From Marinoscillum sp. MHG1-6 (GTDB lineage Bacteria > Bacteroidota > Bacteroidia > Cytophagales > Cyclobacteriaceae): a stretch of DNA of 64,000 nucleotides. The number at the start of each line of letters is the position of its first letter. Position 1 is the first letter of the stretch. Shown piece after piece: positions 54,608-62,142 of this stretch. The notes below the pieces were generated by a model, which was not told the DNA's origin, did not search any database, and was given only the letters and a program-made list of their open reading frames with translations. A program made the translations under genes and the position numbers. Location of the stretch: NCBI RefSeq assembly GCF_024714475.1, contig NZ_JAMZMI010000003.1, forward strand, positions 124,001-188,000. The letters are read 5' to 3'.

Positions 54608-54616
54608 TACTTTTGC
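54608..54616 (+). promoter_or_regulatory. Putative -7 box of the SAM hydrolase gene
   Basis: TACTTTTGC matches TAnnTTTGY, 30 bp before the ATG. No clear -33 TTTG at standard spacing; the region is very A/T-rich. Confidence 0.35.
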
Positions 54617-54646
54617 TCAAATTAATATAATATTTCTTTTGCTTGT

Positions 54647-55429
54647 ATGGCAGTAATCACTTTTATGTCTGATTTCGGTAGGGAAGACCACTACATTGCT
54701 GCCGTAAAAGGAGCCATTCTAAGGCAAAACCCAAGCATCAATATTGTTGACATCAGTCATGAAGTAAAGGTAGGTGATATTGGGCAGGCCGCCTACCTTC
54801 TGAAGAACGTCTTCCGGGAATTTCCAAAAGGAACCGTTCATCTCTGTGCCGTGGACCGAATGGCTAAAGAACCTAGCCGACAGCTGGCATTGAAAGTAGA
54901 AGATCATTTTTTTGTTGGACCTGATTCCGGTGTTTTCAGCCTCATAAGCCAGGAAAGACCTATGGCTATCGTAGACATCAATATTGTTCGCCCGATCATG
55001 TCGACCTTTATGAGCAAGGACCTGCTGGCTCCCGTGGCCGCTAACCTGGCCAGTGGTAAAAACATCCATGAAATGGGCAAGCCTGTGGATAGTGTCTATG
55101 AACTATTCGCAAGGAAACTCAAGGTGACGAAAAGGGAAATTGCCGGTAATGTGATCCGGGTCGATCATTACGGAAATCTGATCACCAACATCGAAAAGAA
55201 GGAATACGAAACGATCCAAAAGATCAATGGAAATGTGGCCTTTGATATTACTATCGGTAGGGAATCCGTAGGCACGATACATAAGCATTATGCTGATGTT
55301 GATTCAGGAGAATGCTTTGTGTTTTTTAATTCTCTGGGTCATCTCCAGATCGGCATTAATAAAGGAAACGCAGCCGAACTATTGGGGCTAAAACTGGATA
55401 CTCCAATCACCATCAATTTTCACGTTTAA
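54647..55429 (+). CDS. S-adenosyl-L-methionine hydrolase (DUF62/SAM hydroxide adenosyltransferase)
   Basis: A 260-residue protein of the fluorinase/chlorinase superfamily. Motifs: FMSDFGREDHYIAAVKGAI at the N-terminus, IVDISHEVKVGDI, FVGPDSGVFSL, and the C-terminal barrel with VDHYGNLITNI and FFNSLGHLQIGINKGNAAELL. Most members hydrolyse SAM to adenosine and methionine, using an Asp-Arg-His set; halogenation is rare and there is no supporting gene here. Family is certain; hydrolase is the default activity. Confidence 0.9.
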   Translation: MAVITFMSDFGREDHYIAAVKGAILRQNPSINIVDISHEVKVGDIGQAAYLLKNVFREFPKGTVHLCAVDRMAKEPSRQLALKVEDHFFVGPDSGVFSLISQERPMAIVDINIVRPIMSTFMSKDLLAPVAANLASGKNIHEMGKPVDSVYELFARKLKVTKREIAGNVIRVDHYGNLITNIEKKEYETIQKINGNVAFDITIGRESVGTIHKHYADVDSGECFVFFNSLGHLQIGINKGNAAELLGLKLDTPITINFHV

Positions 55430-55593
55430 TAGCTCCCCATCTTTATTATAATCCTGTATCCAACATTTGGAACACGATTAAGCCTCATTCAACGACAAAT
55501 TTTATGTGTTCACCGAACAATCTTGGGAGAACTAGGGCATTTGAATCAACTTTGAAAAAGAAGATAGAGAGATTTATTTTCATAGCAGATTTT

Positions 55594-55621
55594 ATCCCGC
55601 CTTTACAGGCGGGATTTTTTA
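55594..55621 (+). terminator. Rho-independent terminator between SAM hydrolase and lipoprotein genes
   Basis: A 9-bp G/C-rich stem ATCCCGCCT / AGGCGGGAT with TTAC loop and T-run on the plus strand, about 165 bp after the SAM hydrolase stop and directly before the stop of the convergent lipoprotein gene. The gap 55430-55593 shows no gene. Confidence 0.85.
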
Positions 55622-55622
55622 T

Positions 55623-56117
55623 TTAGTGCCCTGTACACACTGCTACTCCCTCAAAAATGTCATCCTGATTTTTTCCGATATTACCGAAAGCAAGCACCAT
55701 CTTACTGAAATAGCTGCTATTCATATGAACCTTGACACTTCCGTTCATCTCGGTAAGCAAATCATAGGTAAATAGCTCTCCTCCGGTCAATGCTACCTGA
55801 TCGAGGATGGTAGTGCTTTGACCTGTAGCTCCATCCACCGGATTCAAGGCATAGGCCAACTCACCCACTTCTGTGATATCGCCAAAATGAAGATGGGCCG
55901 GATGAAACACCCCTTCAGATGTGTTTTGAAGTATAATATCCACCTGGAGTTTTCCGGCAGAAAGCTCTGAAAAGACGACTTTCCCATTTACGGGATTATA
56001 ATTGGCCTGATAAAGATAGTAGGTCTTCTGCCGAGGTTCATTTTCGGACTCTGAACAGCCGCCTAACAAGGAAATTACAATTAGCAGCAGAAGCGGGTAT
56101 CTCATCATCATATACAT
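55623..56117 (-). CDS. CHRD-like lipoprotein of unknown role
   Basis: A 164-residue lipoprotein; the signal ends SLLGGC (Cys21). The start is one of three close Met codons. The mature part is a beta-sandwich with GKVVFSEL, LQNTSEG and HPAHLHFGD (two His), ending in a C-terminal Cys near the tail. HPAHLHFGD recalls CHRD and superoxide-dismutase-like sandwiches, but the metal-binding set is incomplete by eye. It lies 13 bp after the AstE-like gene on the same strand, so it may be the last gene of that operon. Confidence 0.72.
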   Translation of the reverse strand: MYMMMRYPLLLLIVISLLGGCSESENEPRQKTYYLYQANYNPVNGKVVFSELSAGKLQVDIILQNTSEGVFHPAHLHFGDITEVGELAYALNPVDGATGQSTTILDQVALTGGELFTYDLLTEMNGSVKVHMNSSYFSKMVLAFGNIGKNQDDIFEGVAVCTGH

Positions 56118-56130
56118 AGAATAAATATAT

Positions 56131-57063
56131 TTATATTACCCCTATATGCATAATGGCATCGCCTTCATGCAAGAGTGGATTGTTGTTCAAACCAATAACA
56201 TATCCGCCTACCTTCGATTTGACACTTTTCTTAAACTCTCCAAACGGATCTGCCAGGTATCCCACCACCTGGTTTCGATTTACCTTGTCCCCACTTTGAA
56301 CCAGCGGCTGAAATAAGCCTGACTTTCTCGCCCTGATCCAGCTGGAACTCTTCAACCGCAAATTGTCATATTGTGGCTCAGGTGCATCATCGGCCATACC
56401 CAGATGTCTTAATAACCTTCTCGTTCCATTGATCCCTTCCTGAATGGCATACTCGTCAAAGCGGCTCGACTGCCCTCCCTCATAAACCAATATCCGTTTA
56501 CCCTGCTTGGCAGCGGCCCATCGCAGCGAACTCGATCGATAAGGAGAATCCAATGCAAAAGGCGCATGAAAAGCGGTCGCCATTTCCACATTTTGTTCAT
56601 CTTTCATCACACACCTGGTTTGAGGATAGTTGGTTCGCTCAGCCCCGCCGGTGTGAAAATCCACCCCCAAATCTATTTGAGGGATCACGTCTTTCATCAG
56701 ATAATCAGCCATTCTGGCGGCCAAAGACCCATTTTTATTGCCCGGAAAAGATCGATTCACATCTTTCCCATCAGGGACCGTTCTGGAAAAGTGAATGAAA
56801 CCGTAAACGTTGAGAACCGGAATACAGATGGTAGCTCCCTTAGAGACCCGATGGTAACCATTTTCGATCATTCTCCGGACTATCTCGACTCCGTTAATCT
56901 CATCACCATGCATCCCTCCCATAAGGAGTACTGTCGGACCGGATTGCTCAGCATTATAAACGGTAATGGATATATCAATTGGCGTATGTGAGGGCAGTTT
57001 CGATATCGCTACCCTTATGTTTTTCTCCTGCCCAGGAAGTATATCTCGACCGTTGATATTCAT
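56131..57063 (-). CDS. AstE/aspartoacylase-like zinc deacylase (M14 superfamily)
   Basis: A 310-residue member of the succinylglutamate desuccinylase/aspartoacylase family. The zinc site is visible: GGMHGDEINGVE (H and E ligands, about 54-60) and DLGVDFHTGG (third His, about 138). The C-terminal third (about 230-310) forms the usual small beta-domain. Members remove acyl groups from amino acids or C-terminal glutamates. It sits 6 bp after the RimK-like gene, a conserved neighbourhood with ATP-grasp ligases. Confidence 0.88.
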   Translation of the reverse strand: MNINGRDILPGQEKNIRVAISKLPSHTPIDISITVYNAEQSGPTVLLMGGMHGDEINGVEIVRRMIENGYHRVSKGATICIPVLNVYGFIHFSRTVPDGKDVNRSFPGNKNGSLAARMADYLMKDVIPQIDLGVDFHTGGAERTNYPQTRCVMKDEQNVEMATAFHAPFALDSPYRSSSLRWAAAKQGKRILVYEGGQSSRFDEYAIQEGINGTRRLLRHLGMADDAPEPQYDNLRLKSSSWIRARKSGLFQPLVQSGDKVNRNQVVGYLADPFGEFKKSVKSKVGGYVIGLNNNPLLHEGDAIMHIGVI

Positions 57064-57069
57064 AAAAAC

Positions 57070-57978
57070 TCAGGCATGGATCTTCTTTCTGGGTTTCTTG
57101 TTTTTTTGCGCTCCCGACTCCACGTATTGGACGATTTTATCGGCAATATCAATCCCTGTAGCCTTTTCAATTCCCTCCAATCCGGGAGAAGAATTCACCT
57201 CCAACACCAGTGGACCTTTGTTACTCTGGAGCATATCTACCCCCGCTACTGCCAGTCCCATGGCCTTAGCCGCATTTAATGCGGTCGACTTCTCCGCCCT
57301 TGACAACTTCAAGAGTTTGGCTTCTCCTCCTCTATGCAGGTTGGAGCGAAACTCTCCCTCTTGCCCCTGTCGCTTCATGGCGCCTACAATTTCTCCATTC
57401 ACCACAAAAGCTCGAATATCAGCACCGCCGGCCTCCTCGATAAACTCCTGAATGATCACTCTTGTTTTCAGGCTTTCAAAGGCTTCCATAACAGATTTAG
57501 CTGCCTTATTGGATTCTGCCAGAATGACCCCCAGCCCCTGAGTACCTTCAAGCAGTTTGATAATAACCGGTGCCGGGCCTATGTGCTTTAAGACCTTATT
57601 TTCATCTTTGCTGTTATTGGTAAAGGCTGTTTTTGGCATATTCACTCCTGCTCTCGACAATATCTGAAGGCTCCTTAGTTTATCCCTTGACCGCGTAATG
57701 GCCATAGAATCCACCGCACTGAAAATATTCATCATCTCAAATTGTCTCACCACAGCCGCGCCATAAAAAGTGACTGAAGCGCCAATCCTTGGAATGACCG
57801 CATCGAGATGCTTAAGATTTTTTCCCCCATAATAAAGCGAAGGCCCCTCTTCATCCATGACGATATCACATTTTAAATGATCGATAACCATGCCTTCATG
57901 CCCACGCTTCTCTATGGCTTCCAGTAGCCTTGAAGTGGAGTAAAGAGACTCATTTCGTGAGAGTACTGCTATTTTCAT
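57070..57978 (-). CDS. RimK-type ATP-grasp ligase
   Basis: A 302-residue ATP-grasp enzyme of the RimK family, which adds glutamate residues to an acceptor (ribosomal protein S6 in E. coli). Seen: N-terminal preATP-grasp strand [30 protein letters not shown], the ATP-binding [30 protein letters not shown] and [13 protein letters not shown] near the C-terminus, with the metal-binding E and N. The acceptor here is unknown. The ATG overlaps the stop of the PF05618 gene by 4 bp. Confidence 0.93.
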   Translation of the reverse strand: MKIAVLSRNESLYSTSRLLEAIEKRGHEGMVIDHLKCDIVMDEEGPSLYYGGKNLKHLDAVIPRIGASVTFYGAAVVRQFEMMNIFSAVDSMAITRSRDKLRSLQILSRAGVNMPKTAFTNNSKDENKVLKHIGPAPVIIKLLEGTQGLGVILAESNKAAKSVMEAFESLKTRVIIQEFIEEAGGADIRAFVVNGEIVGAMKRQGQEGEFRSNLHRGGEAKLLKLSRAEKSTALNAAKAMGLAVAGVDMLQSNKGPLVLEVNSSPGLEGIEKATGIDIADKIVQYVESGAQKNKKPRKKIHA

Positions 57979-58421
57979 TTGTCCTTTTTTTGTTTGTATG
58001 AGCGATCCTTGAGCGCAACATCTACAACAAACTTATTAGAAAGAAACTTCCTTCCGATCAATACCGGGTATTTCATTTTCTTTCGATCTGTCAGCGTAAA
58101 AGTGACCGTATATATTTGACCAAAAATGACCACTTTTGTTTTGATTGCGAACCGCTTTTGCGCAATTCCAACAGAGCTTTTGACCTTTTTGATTGAGAAT
58201 TTTTCAGCATACTGAAACTGATCCGTGTAATGCTCAAATGAGGGGTCCAGCACTTTGAACCTGAGTATTTCTTTCCCCTCCTGTTCGATCACCTCCATCT
58301 CATGACAGTGCAGCGCACAGCCATAGGCACCGGTATCAATTTTCGCCGGGATATTCATCAAACCGAAGTCGGGAAGATCTATTTTATCCTTTCTACCAAT
58401 TAAGATTTTGTCCTGCTCCAT
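57975..58421 (-). CDS. Retropepsin-like RimB-type protein (Pfam Zn_protease, PF05618)
   Basis: A 148-residue protein with an aspartic-protease-like fold. The signature is [16 protein letters not shown] (D-T-G at about 28-30), and [16 protein letters not shown] near the C-terminus is the paired hydrophobic strand. Despite the database name it is thought to be a retropepsin-type peptidase. Such proteins are repeatedly found beside RimK-like ligases, where they may cut off or trim the added glutamates. First gene of a tight operon. Confidence 0.88.
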   Translation of the reverse strand: MEQDKILIGRKDKIDLPDFGLMNIPAKIDTGAYGCALHCHEMEVIEQEGKEILRFKVLDPSFEHYTDQFQYAEKFSIKKVKSSVGIAQKRFAIKTKVVIFGQIYTVTFTLTDRKKMKYPVLIGRKFLSNKFVVDVALKDRSYKQKKDK

Positions 58422-58733
58422 TTTGCGGGTTTAAAATAGCTTCAATACGCAGACAAATACAAATTTGATTGAGAAGAGGAGATAAATTAGTCTGAATGGG
58501 TGCGCATCTGGCGTAAGCATCAGCTCATTCCAATTCAATGAAACAGGTTTTCCTTGTCCAACCTACCTGATAGGCTACCCATCTGACGCAAGTGCCCACA
58601 TGTGCCTATTGAGTGTAACAAAACTGCTGTAGGCATATTTAACAAGACTGCTCCCGACCGGCTGACACTCGATTCCGACTGCTTTTAGTGCTTGCATAGC
58701 TGATTAACTAAGATGAAATTCATTATAAACGTC
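58422..58733. other. Intergenic stretch without a gene
   Basis: No open frame with protein-like composition is visible. It holds a weak pair of direct repeats, CATCTGGCGTAAG at 58505-58517 and CATCTGACGCAAG at 58580-58592 (11 of 13 identical), whose meaning is unclear. The right end runs into a REP-like/tRNA relic. Confidence 0.4.
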
Positions 58734-58805
58734 CGAGTTGCAAACTCGAACCAGCATGAGGCCGGTCGCTCCGTCGTAAGGTCGAACCAGCACTCCCTGC
58801 GGAAC
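58734..58805 (-). repeat. REP-like palindrome plus tRNA-Leu relic
   Basis: From left: a small palindrome CGAGTT-GCA-AACTCG (58734-58748), a direct repeat TCGAACCAGCA at 58746-58756 and 58782-58792, and two blocks copied from the neighbouring tRNA-Leu: 58757-58765 equals 58857-58865 (9 of 9), and 58782-58805 matches 58868-58891 at 22 of 24. Between the blocks the relic has 16 bases where the tRNA has 2. The arrangement parallels the tRNA-Arg relic at 15384. Confidence 0.6.
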
Positions 58806-58815
58806 TAAAAACACA

Positions 58816-58849
58816 AAACCCCTGAAAATCAAAAGATTAACAGGGGTTT
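58816..58849 (-). terminator. Terminator of tRNA-Leu (CAA)
   Basis: AAACCCCTG / CAGGGGTTT stem, A-rich loop, followed on the minus strand by TTGTGTTTTTAG. It starts 4 bases after the tRNA 3' end. Confidence 0.85.
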
Positions 58850-58852
58850 CTG

Positions 58853-58934
58853 TACCTGAGGCCGGAATCGAACCGGCACTCCTTGCGGAACACGAGTTTG
58901 AGTCGTGCGCGTCTACCAGTTCCGCCACTCAGGC
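58853..58934 (-). tRNA. tRNA-Leu (anticodon CAA)
   Basis: An 82-base class II tRNA with acceptor GCCTGAG / CTCAGGT (a G-U first pair), discriminator A, anticodon stem CACGA / TCGTG with loop CTCAAAC (anticodon CAA, reads TTG), a long variable arm and T-arm with TTCGATT. The 3' CCA is not encoded. Confidence 0.93.
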
Positions 58935-58977
58935 TTATCACTTGGTGCTATTCACACACTCCGTTCTAAAACGGATG

Positions 58978-58986
58978 GCAAAAGTA
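58978..58986 (-). promoter_or_regulatory. Putative -7 box of tRNA-Leu (CAA)
   Basis: On the minus strand TACTTTTGC matches TAnnTTTGY and equals the SAM hydrolase box. Transcription would begin near 58971, with a 37-base leader containing a small CCGTT / AACGG hairpin. Confidence 0.45.
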
Positions 58987-59010
58987 TATTAATGTACTTA
59001 CTAAAACAAC

Positions 59011-59042
59011 AAAAAAAATGGAGAAGCTTTCGCCTCTCCATT
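59011..59042 (-). terminator. Terminator of the 198-residue secreted protein gene
   Basis: AATGGAGA / TCTCCATT stem with a 10-base loop, followed on the minus strand by a T-run, 28 bp after the stop. Confidence 0.85.
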
Positions 59043-59069
59043 AATAGGATCAATATGCACTAAAGCAGA

Positions 59070-59666
59070 TTAAAATGTTATCGATTCTTCCTTGAAAATT
59101 TTATCTCTGTGAGACAAAACAAAAGTTACTTTTTCTGTTGACATTTTATGGAAATCGAATTTCTTCAATACCTCCTCGGTATCTTCAAGAGACTCGCTGT
59201 AGATCGTGTTTCTGTCCTCATCCAGAATGCTTAAGTACACATTCTTTCCTTCCGGATGAGTTCCGGAGAGCAACACACTTTTAGATCCAGCATCTCTTAG
59301 CTGAAAGTCAAAGCCTGAAACATCTCCAAGGATGATCTCTTCTGAAAAATCATATCCCAACGTCGATTCCACAGCAATCAGATACTTGCCTTCAGGAAGG
59401 GTGGACAAGTCGTATTGCTTAACAAAAGCGTCGGTTGATTTTACATTTTCCATATATATAGCATCTCCATCGCTATCAAGCCATTTGATAGTGACGTTCC
59501 CCTTCTCTGATCCTTTAAAGATCAATTTGTAGGAGTCCTGTTTTTCCTGAGCCACAACCCTGCAAAACGTAGCAGTAGTAAGTGAGTCCGTGCTCGCTGA
59601 CACATTAGCCGCGCTAAAAACTATTAATAGCGCTGCTAGTACTAGGGTTTTAATCGTGTTTCTCAT
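59070..59666 (-). CDS. Secreted protein with two related beta-sandwich repeats, function unknown
   Basis: I do not recognise a named family. The 198-residue product has a signal peptide (cleaved near NVSAS, residue 25). The rest appears to be two tandem copies of one domain: GNVTIKWLDSDGDAIYMENV ... KQYDLSTLPEGKY (about 56-100) and KNVYLSILDEDRNTIYSESL ... KKFDFHKMSTEKV (about 143-190). Both share the order strand, Asp-rich turn, I-Y-x-E, then F/Y-D. This resembles the beta-sandwich of T9SS-type sorting domains, but no canonical C-terminal signal is seen. It has its own terminator and an A/T-rich upstream stretch (59667-59891) with no gene. Confidence 0.75.
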   Translation of the reverse strand: MRNTIKTLVLAALLIVFSAANVSASTDSLTTATFCRVVAQEKQDSYKLIFKGSEKGNVTIKWLDSDGDAIYMENVKSTDAFVKQYDLSTLPEGKYLIAVESTLGYDFSEEIILGDVSGFDFQLRDAGSKSVLLSGTHPEGKNVYLSILDEDRNTIYSESLEDTEEVLKKFDFHKMSTEKVTFVLSHRDKIFKEESITF

Positions 59667-59891
59667 AAGTGTTTGAATTATGAATTACTTATACAAAGTG
59701 AATCAAACACCATTATAATTTCAACAAAGAGCCATTATTGATGCGTAATTTTTTAAAAAAAGGCTTATTTATTGAAATGAAACAAAAAATCTTGCTGTTT
59801 TTAGAAAATCTATAAATCCACACATTTTTTAAGAGTGTTTTTGCACTTATTTCATCAACTATATGATTATTTCGGGTTTCGACGTTTTTCC

Positions 59892-59922
59892 AAAAAAAAG
59901 CCCGATTAATAATTAATCAGGC
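59892..59922 (-). terminator. Terminator of the SRPBCC/GyrI-like gene
   Basis: GCC-C-GATTAAT / ATTAATC-A-GGC stem with one mismatch, followed on the minus strand by eight T, 28 bp after the stop. Confidence 0.82.
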
Positions 59923-59950
59923 AAACAAAATTTCGATTAGTACTCTTATA

Positions 59951-60952
59951 TCACTTCACCGGAAAATATACATGCGTAACCCAGTTAGCAGTATCCGGGT
60001 CAGACTCCGGATCTGTGAGGTATTCCTCCCACGGATCACCTGTAATTTCATAATCTGCAAAGGCTATATAGTCTCCTAATTCCTTGTAAGCAGACTCTAA
60101 CCCAGAATAATCTCCTTTATAAAGATATTTAACGGCGGTAGTTGAAGGCATGGAATACCTATCAATGGTCTCAGGCAAAGCTTCTGTAGCGTCGCTTACC
60201 GGCAATCCACAAATAAAGCTGGTGGAATTTTCTGAGTAATCAGAATACACCGCAATAGGATATCCTGCCATTTCTACTCCATTCAAATTGGTATAACCAA
60301 ATAAAGTCCCATAGCTCTGGGCCATTACAGATGATATCAAAGCAGGGTCCACTGTACTTGAGATCCCTATATAATCAAAACCTTCAACGCTTGTCAATGA
60401 AATATCGGAGGTAGCTTCAGGGGCCGATTCCAGTCTTTCCTTGAAAGATTGAAGACCAGCCTCGTAATCCGGTCCCAATAAATTGTCCATCATCAGACCA
60501 AATAGCTTTCCGATCCCAGAGACTCCAAGTTCATCATAGGTCCAGGTCAGCTGAGTCCCTCCATCAGATGATTCAATAATATAGGAAGCTGTCGGCGACG
60601 AATCGAACCCCTCAAATTTCATCAAGGTCTTGACCAGCGCATCCGGCTTGATTTCAATGATTTCCATTGATCCCGAGCCCACATCATCACTTTCACTGAC
60701 CCAGGTCATCTTCGTACCTACTCCGAGTTCCGGGCCTTCATAGGTATAAACCGTGGCAGTGTCCCTGGCAGCCCACGGAGACCAGTCATTAAAGTTTTTA
60801 AAGGTCACCAGTTCCCTGTAGACCTCTCCGGGCGTCGCATCGATGACCACACTTCTTGAGATATGTGTTTCGTCCGGCAGCGCGAGCACCATAACAAATA
60901 CCAGCAATACCAATGCGACAAAAGCAATACCGATTACTTTGAGTAGTTTCAT
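59951..60952 (-). CDS. Membrane-anchored SRPBCC domain fused to a GyrI-like ligand-binding domain
   Basis: A 333-residue protein. An N-terminal membrane segment (about 5-25) anchors it; residues about 30-175 form an SRPBCC/polyketide-cyclase fold (SRSVVIDATPGEVYRELVTF, FNDWSPWAARD), and about 185-333 form a GyrI/AraC-effector-like domain (YIGISSTVDPALISSVM, ETIDRYSMPSTTAVKYLYKGDY, PDTANWVTHVYFPVK). Both are ligand-binding cavities. The domain pair is known in other Bacteroidota proteins, without known ligand. The plus-strand RDD gene starts 68 bp away. Confidence 0.85.
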   Translation of the reverse strand: MKLLKVIGIAFVALVLLVFVMVLALPDETHISRSVVIDATPGEVYRELVTFKNFNDWSPWAARDTATVYTYEGPELGVGTKMTWVSESDDVGSGSMEIIEIKPDALVKTLMKFEGFDSSPTASYIIESSDGGTQLTWTYDELGVSGIGKLFGLMMDNLLGPDYEAGLQSFKERLESAPEATSDISLTSVEGFDYIGISSTVDPALISSVMAQSYGTLFGYTNLNGVEMAGYPIAVYSDYSENSTSFICGLPVSDATEALPETIDRYSMPSTTAVKYLYKGDYSGLESAYKELGDYIAFADYEITGDPWEEYLTDPESDPDTANWVTHVYFPVK

Positions 60953-61020
60953 AGATTTAGGTTTTTATTGGTTTGTGGGACTTAATTTAGCCAATAAAAT
61001 TTTCAATTATAAAGGATAAA

Positions 61021-61404
61021 ATGACTCCTGCCGGCTTTTGGATAAGAATGATGGCTCATAACATAGATTTTCTGATCTACCTGATCGTAGCCTTCCTTTT
61101 CAGCTTATTAAAGCTTGATATCTTCCAAACCAGCATGGCGGTCTGGGTTTTCTTTCTTTGCTTTGAGACCATTTTTACCCTAAGCAAGTGGCAAGCCACT
61201 CCGGGAAAGATTTACATGAAAGTAAAAATCGTCTCTGATAATTACCATAAACCACAATGGCATCAGGCATTACTACGATCCCTACTAAAAGCACCTTCCC
61301 TGATATTTCTATTTATTGGCTTCGCACTGATTAATTTCCGTGAAGACCACCGGGCATTGCATGACTTACTTGCTAAGACTCAGGTAGTCTTCTCTAAGAG
61401 TTGA
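61021..61404 (+). CDS. RDD family membrane protein
   Basis: A 127-residue inner-membrane protein of the RDD family, with three membrane segments (about 10-33, 40-58 and 95-112). The conserved Arg (FWIRMMAHNIDFLIY) and the second half motif ATPGKIYMKVKIV are seen, and HDLLAKTQVVF matches the family end. Some RDD proteins are sodium or proton antiporters; here no evidence beyond the family. It is probably the first gene of a short unit with the UPF0114 gene, 69 bp further on. Confidence 0.88.
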   Translation: MTPAGFWIRMMAHNIDFLIYLIVAFLFSLLKLDIFQTSMAVWVFFLCFETIFTLSKWQATPGKIYMKVKIVSDNYHKPQWHQALLRSLLKAPSLIFLFIGFALINFREDHRALHDLLAKTQVVFSKS

Positions 61405-61473
61405 TTTTTTAATGATTATAACGCTTTTCAACTAGAAGAATCTTTTTATCTTTCCGCTAAACTGACCTAACGA

Positions 61474-62061
61474 ATGGAACACGACGAAACTGAAGAAACC
61501 GGCATAAAGAAGTTCGAAAATTTTTTCGAAGGTTTTATATTCTGGAGTAGATGGGTTCAGGCACCCATGTATATCGGTTTGTCCTTTGGAGCAATCCTTT
61601 ATCTTTTCAAATTCTTTCAGGAATTATATCACACTTTTCATCAGACTATCGAGCTGCATGAAACTGAGATGATGCTTCGCATCCTTGGTTTGGTGGATAT
61701 TTCCATGGTAATGAACCTCGTGGTAATGGTAACGATCGGTGGGTACTCCATTTTTACCAGCCGCATTGATGTGGACCATCATGAGGATAAGCCATTATGG
61801 CTGGAAGACCTTGATGCGGGCCAATTGAAAATTAAGCTTTCTACATCGCTGGCATCAATTTCCGGGGTTCAGCTTTTGAAAGCATTCATTAATTATAAGG
61901 CCACAGCAGAACAGACGAGTGTCGAAGGTATCATTATTGAAATTGTGATACACATGGTCTTCATTACTTCAGCCCTACTTCTGTCACAAACAGAAAAAAT
62001 CACTCATAGTTACAAGCATGGCTCTCATGCCAAAACAACAGCTAAGGAATTAGGGGATTGA
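61474..62061 (+). CDS. UPF0114 (YqhA) family membrane protein
   Basis: A 195-residue protein with about four membrane segments, of the YqhA/UPF0114 family. The family marks are FEGFIFWSRWVQAPMYIGL near residue 18, LGLVDISMVMNLVVMVTIGGY near 78, and the cytosolic WLEDLDAGQLKIKLSTSL stretch. No function has been assigned to this family as far as I know. A strong bidirectional terminator follows. Confidence 0.9.
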   Translation: MEHDETEETGIKKFENFFEGFIFWSRWVQAPMYIGLSFGAILYLFKFFQELYHTFHQTIELHETEMMLRILGLVDISMVMNLVVMVTIGGYSIFTSRIDVDHHEDKPLWLEDLDAGQLKIKLSTSLASISGVQLLKAFINYKATAEQTSVEGIIIEIVIHMVFITSALLLSQTEKITHSYKHGSHAKTTAKELGD

Positions 62062-62105
62062 AATGAGGTTTATTCCTATTAATTAGATATTCAATGAATT
62101 AAATA

Positions 62106-62135
62106 AAAAAGGCTTTCAAATTTGAAAGCCTTTTT
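62106..62135. terminator. Bidirectional terminator between UPF0114 and M42 peptidase genes
   Basis: A perfect 10-bp palindrome GGCTTTCAAA / TTTGAAAGCC flanked by A-run and T-run, so it can end both convergent transcripts. Confidence 0.92.
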
Positions 62136-62142
62136 CTTTTGG

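Noticed and set aside
54647-55429. Fluorinase or chlorinase
   Set aside because: The superfamily is right, but nothing in the motifs or neighbours points to halogen use; hydrolysis of SAM is the usual activity.
56566-57451. Plus-strand frames of 141 and 161 codons
   Set aside because: Antisense to the AstE-like and RimK-like genes, which carry complete motifs.
58704-58928. 74-codon frame starting MAELVDAHDSNSC on the minus strand
   Set aside because: It is a read-through of the tRNA-Leu (CAA) gene and its relic; frames of this MAELVDA type are well-known false genes over class II tRNAs.
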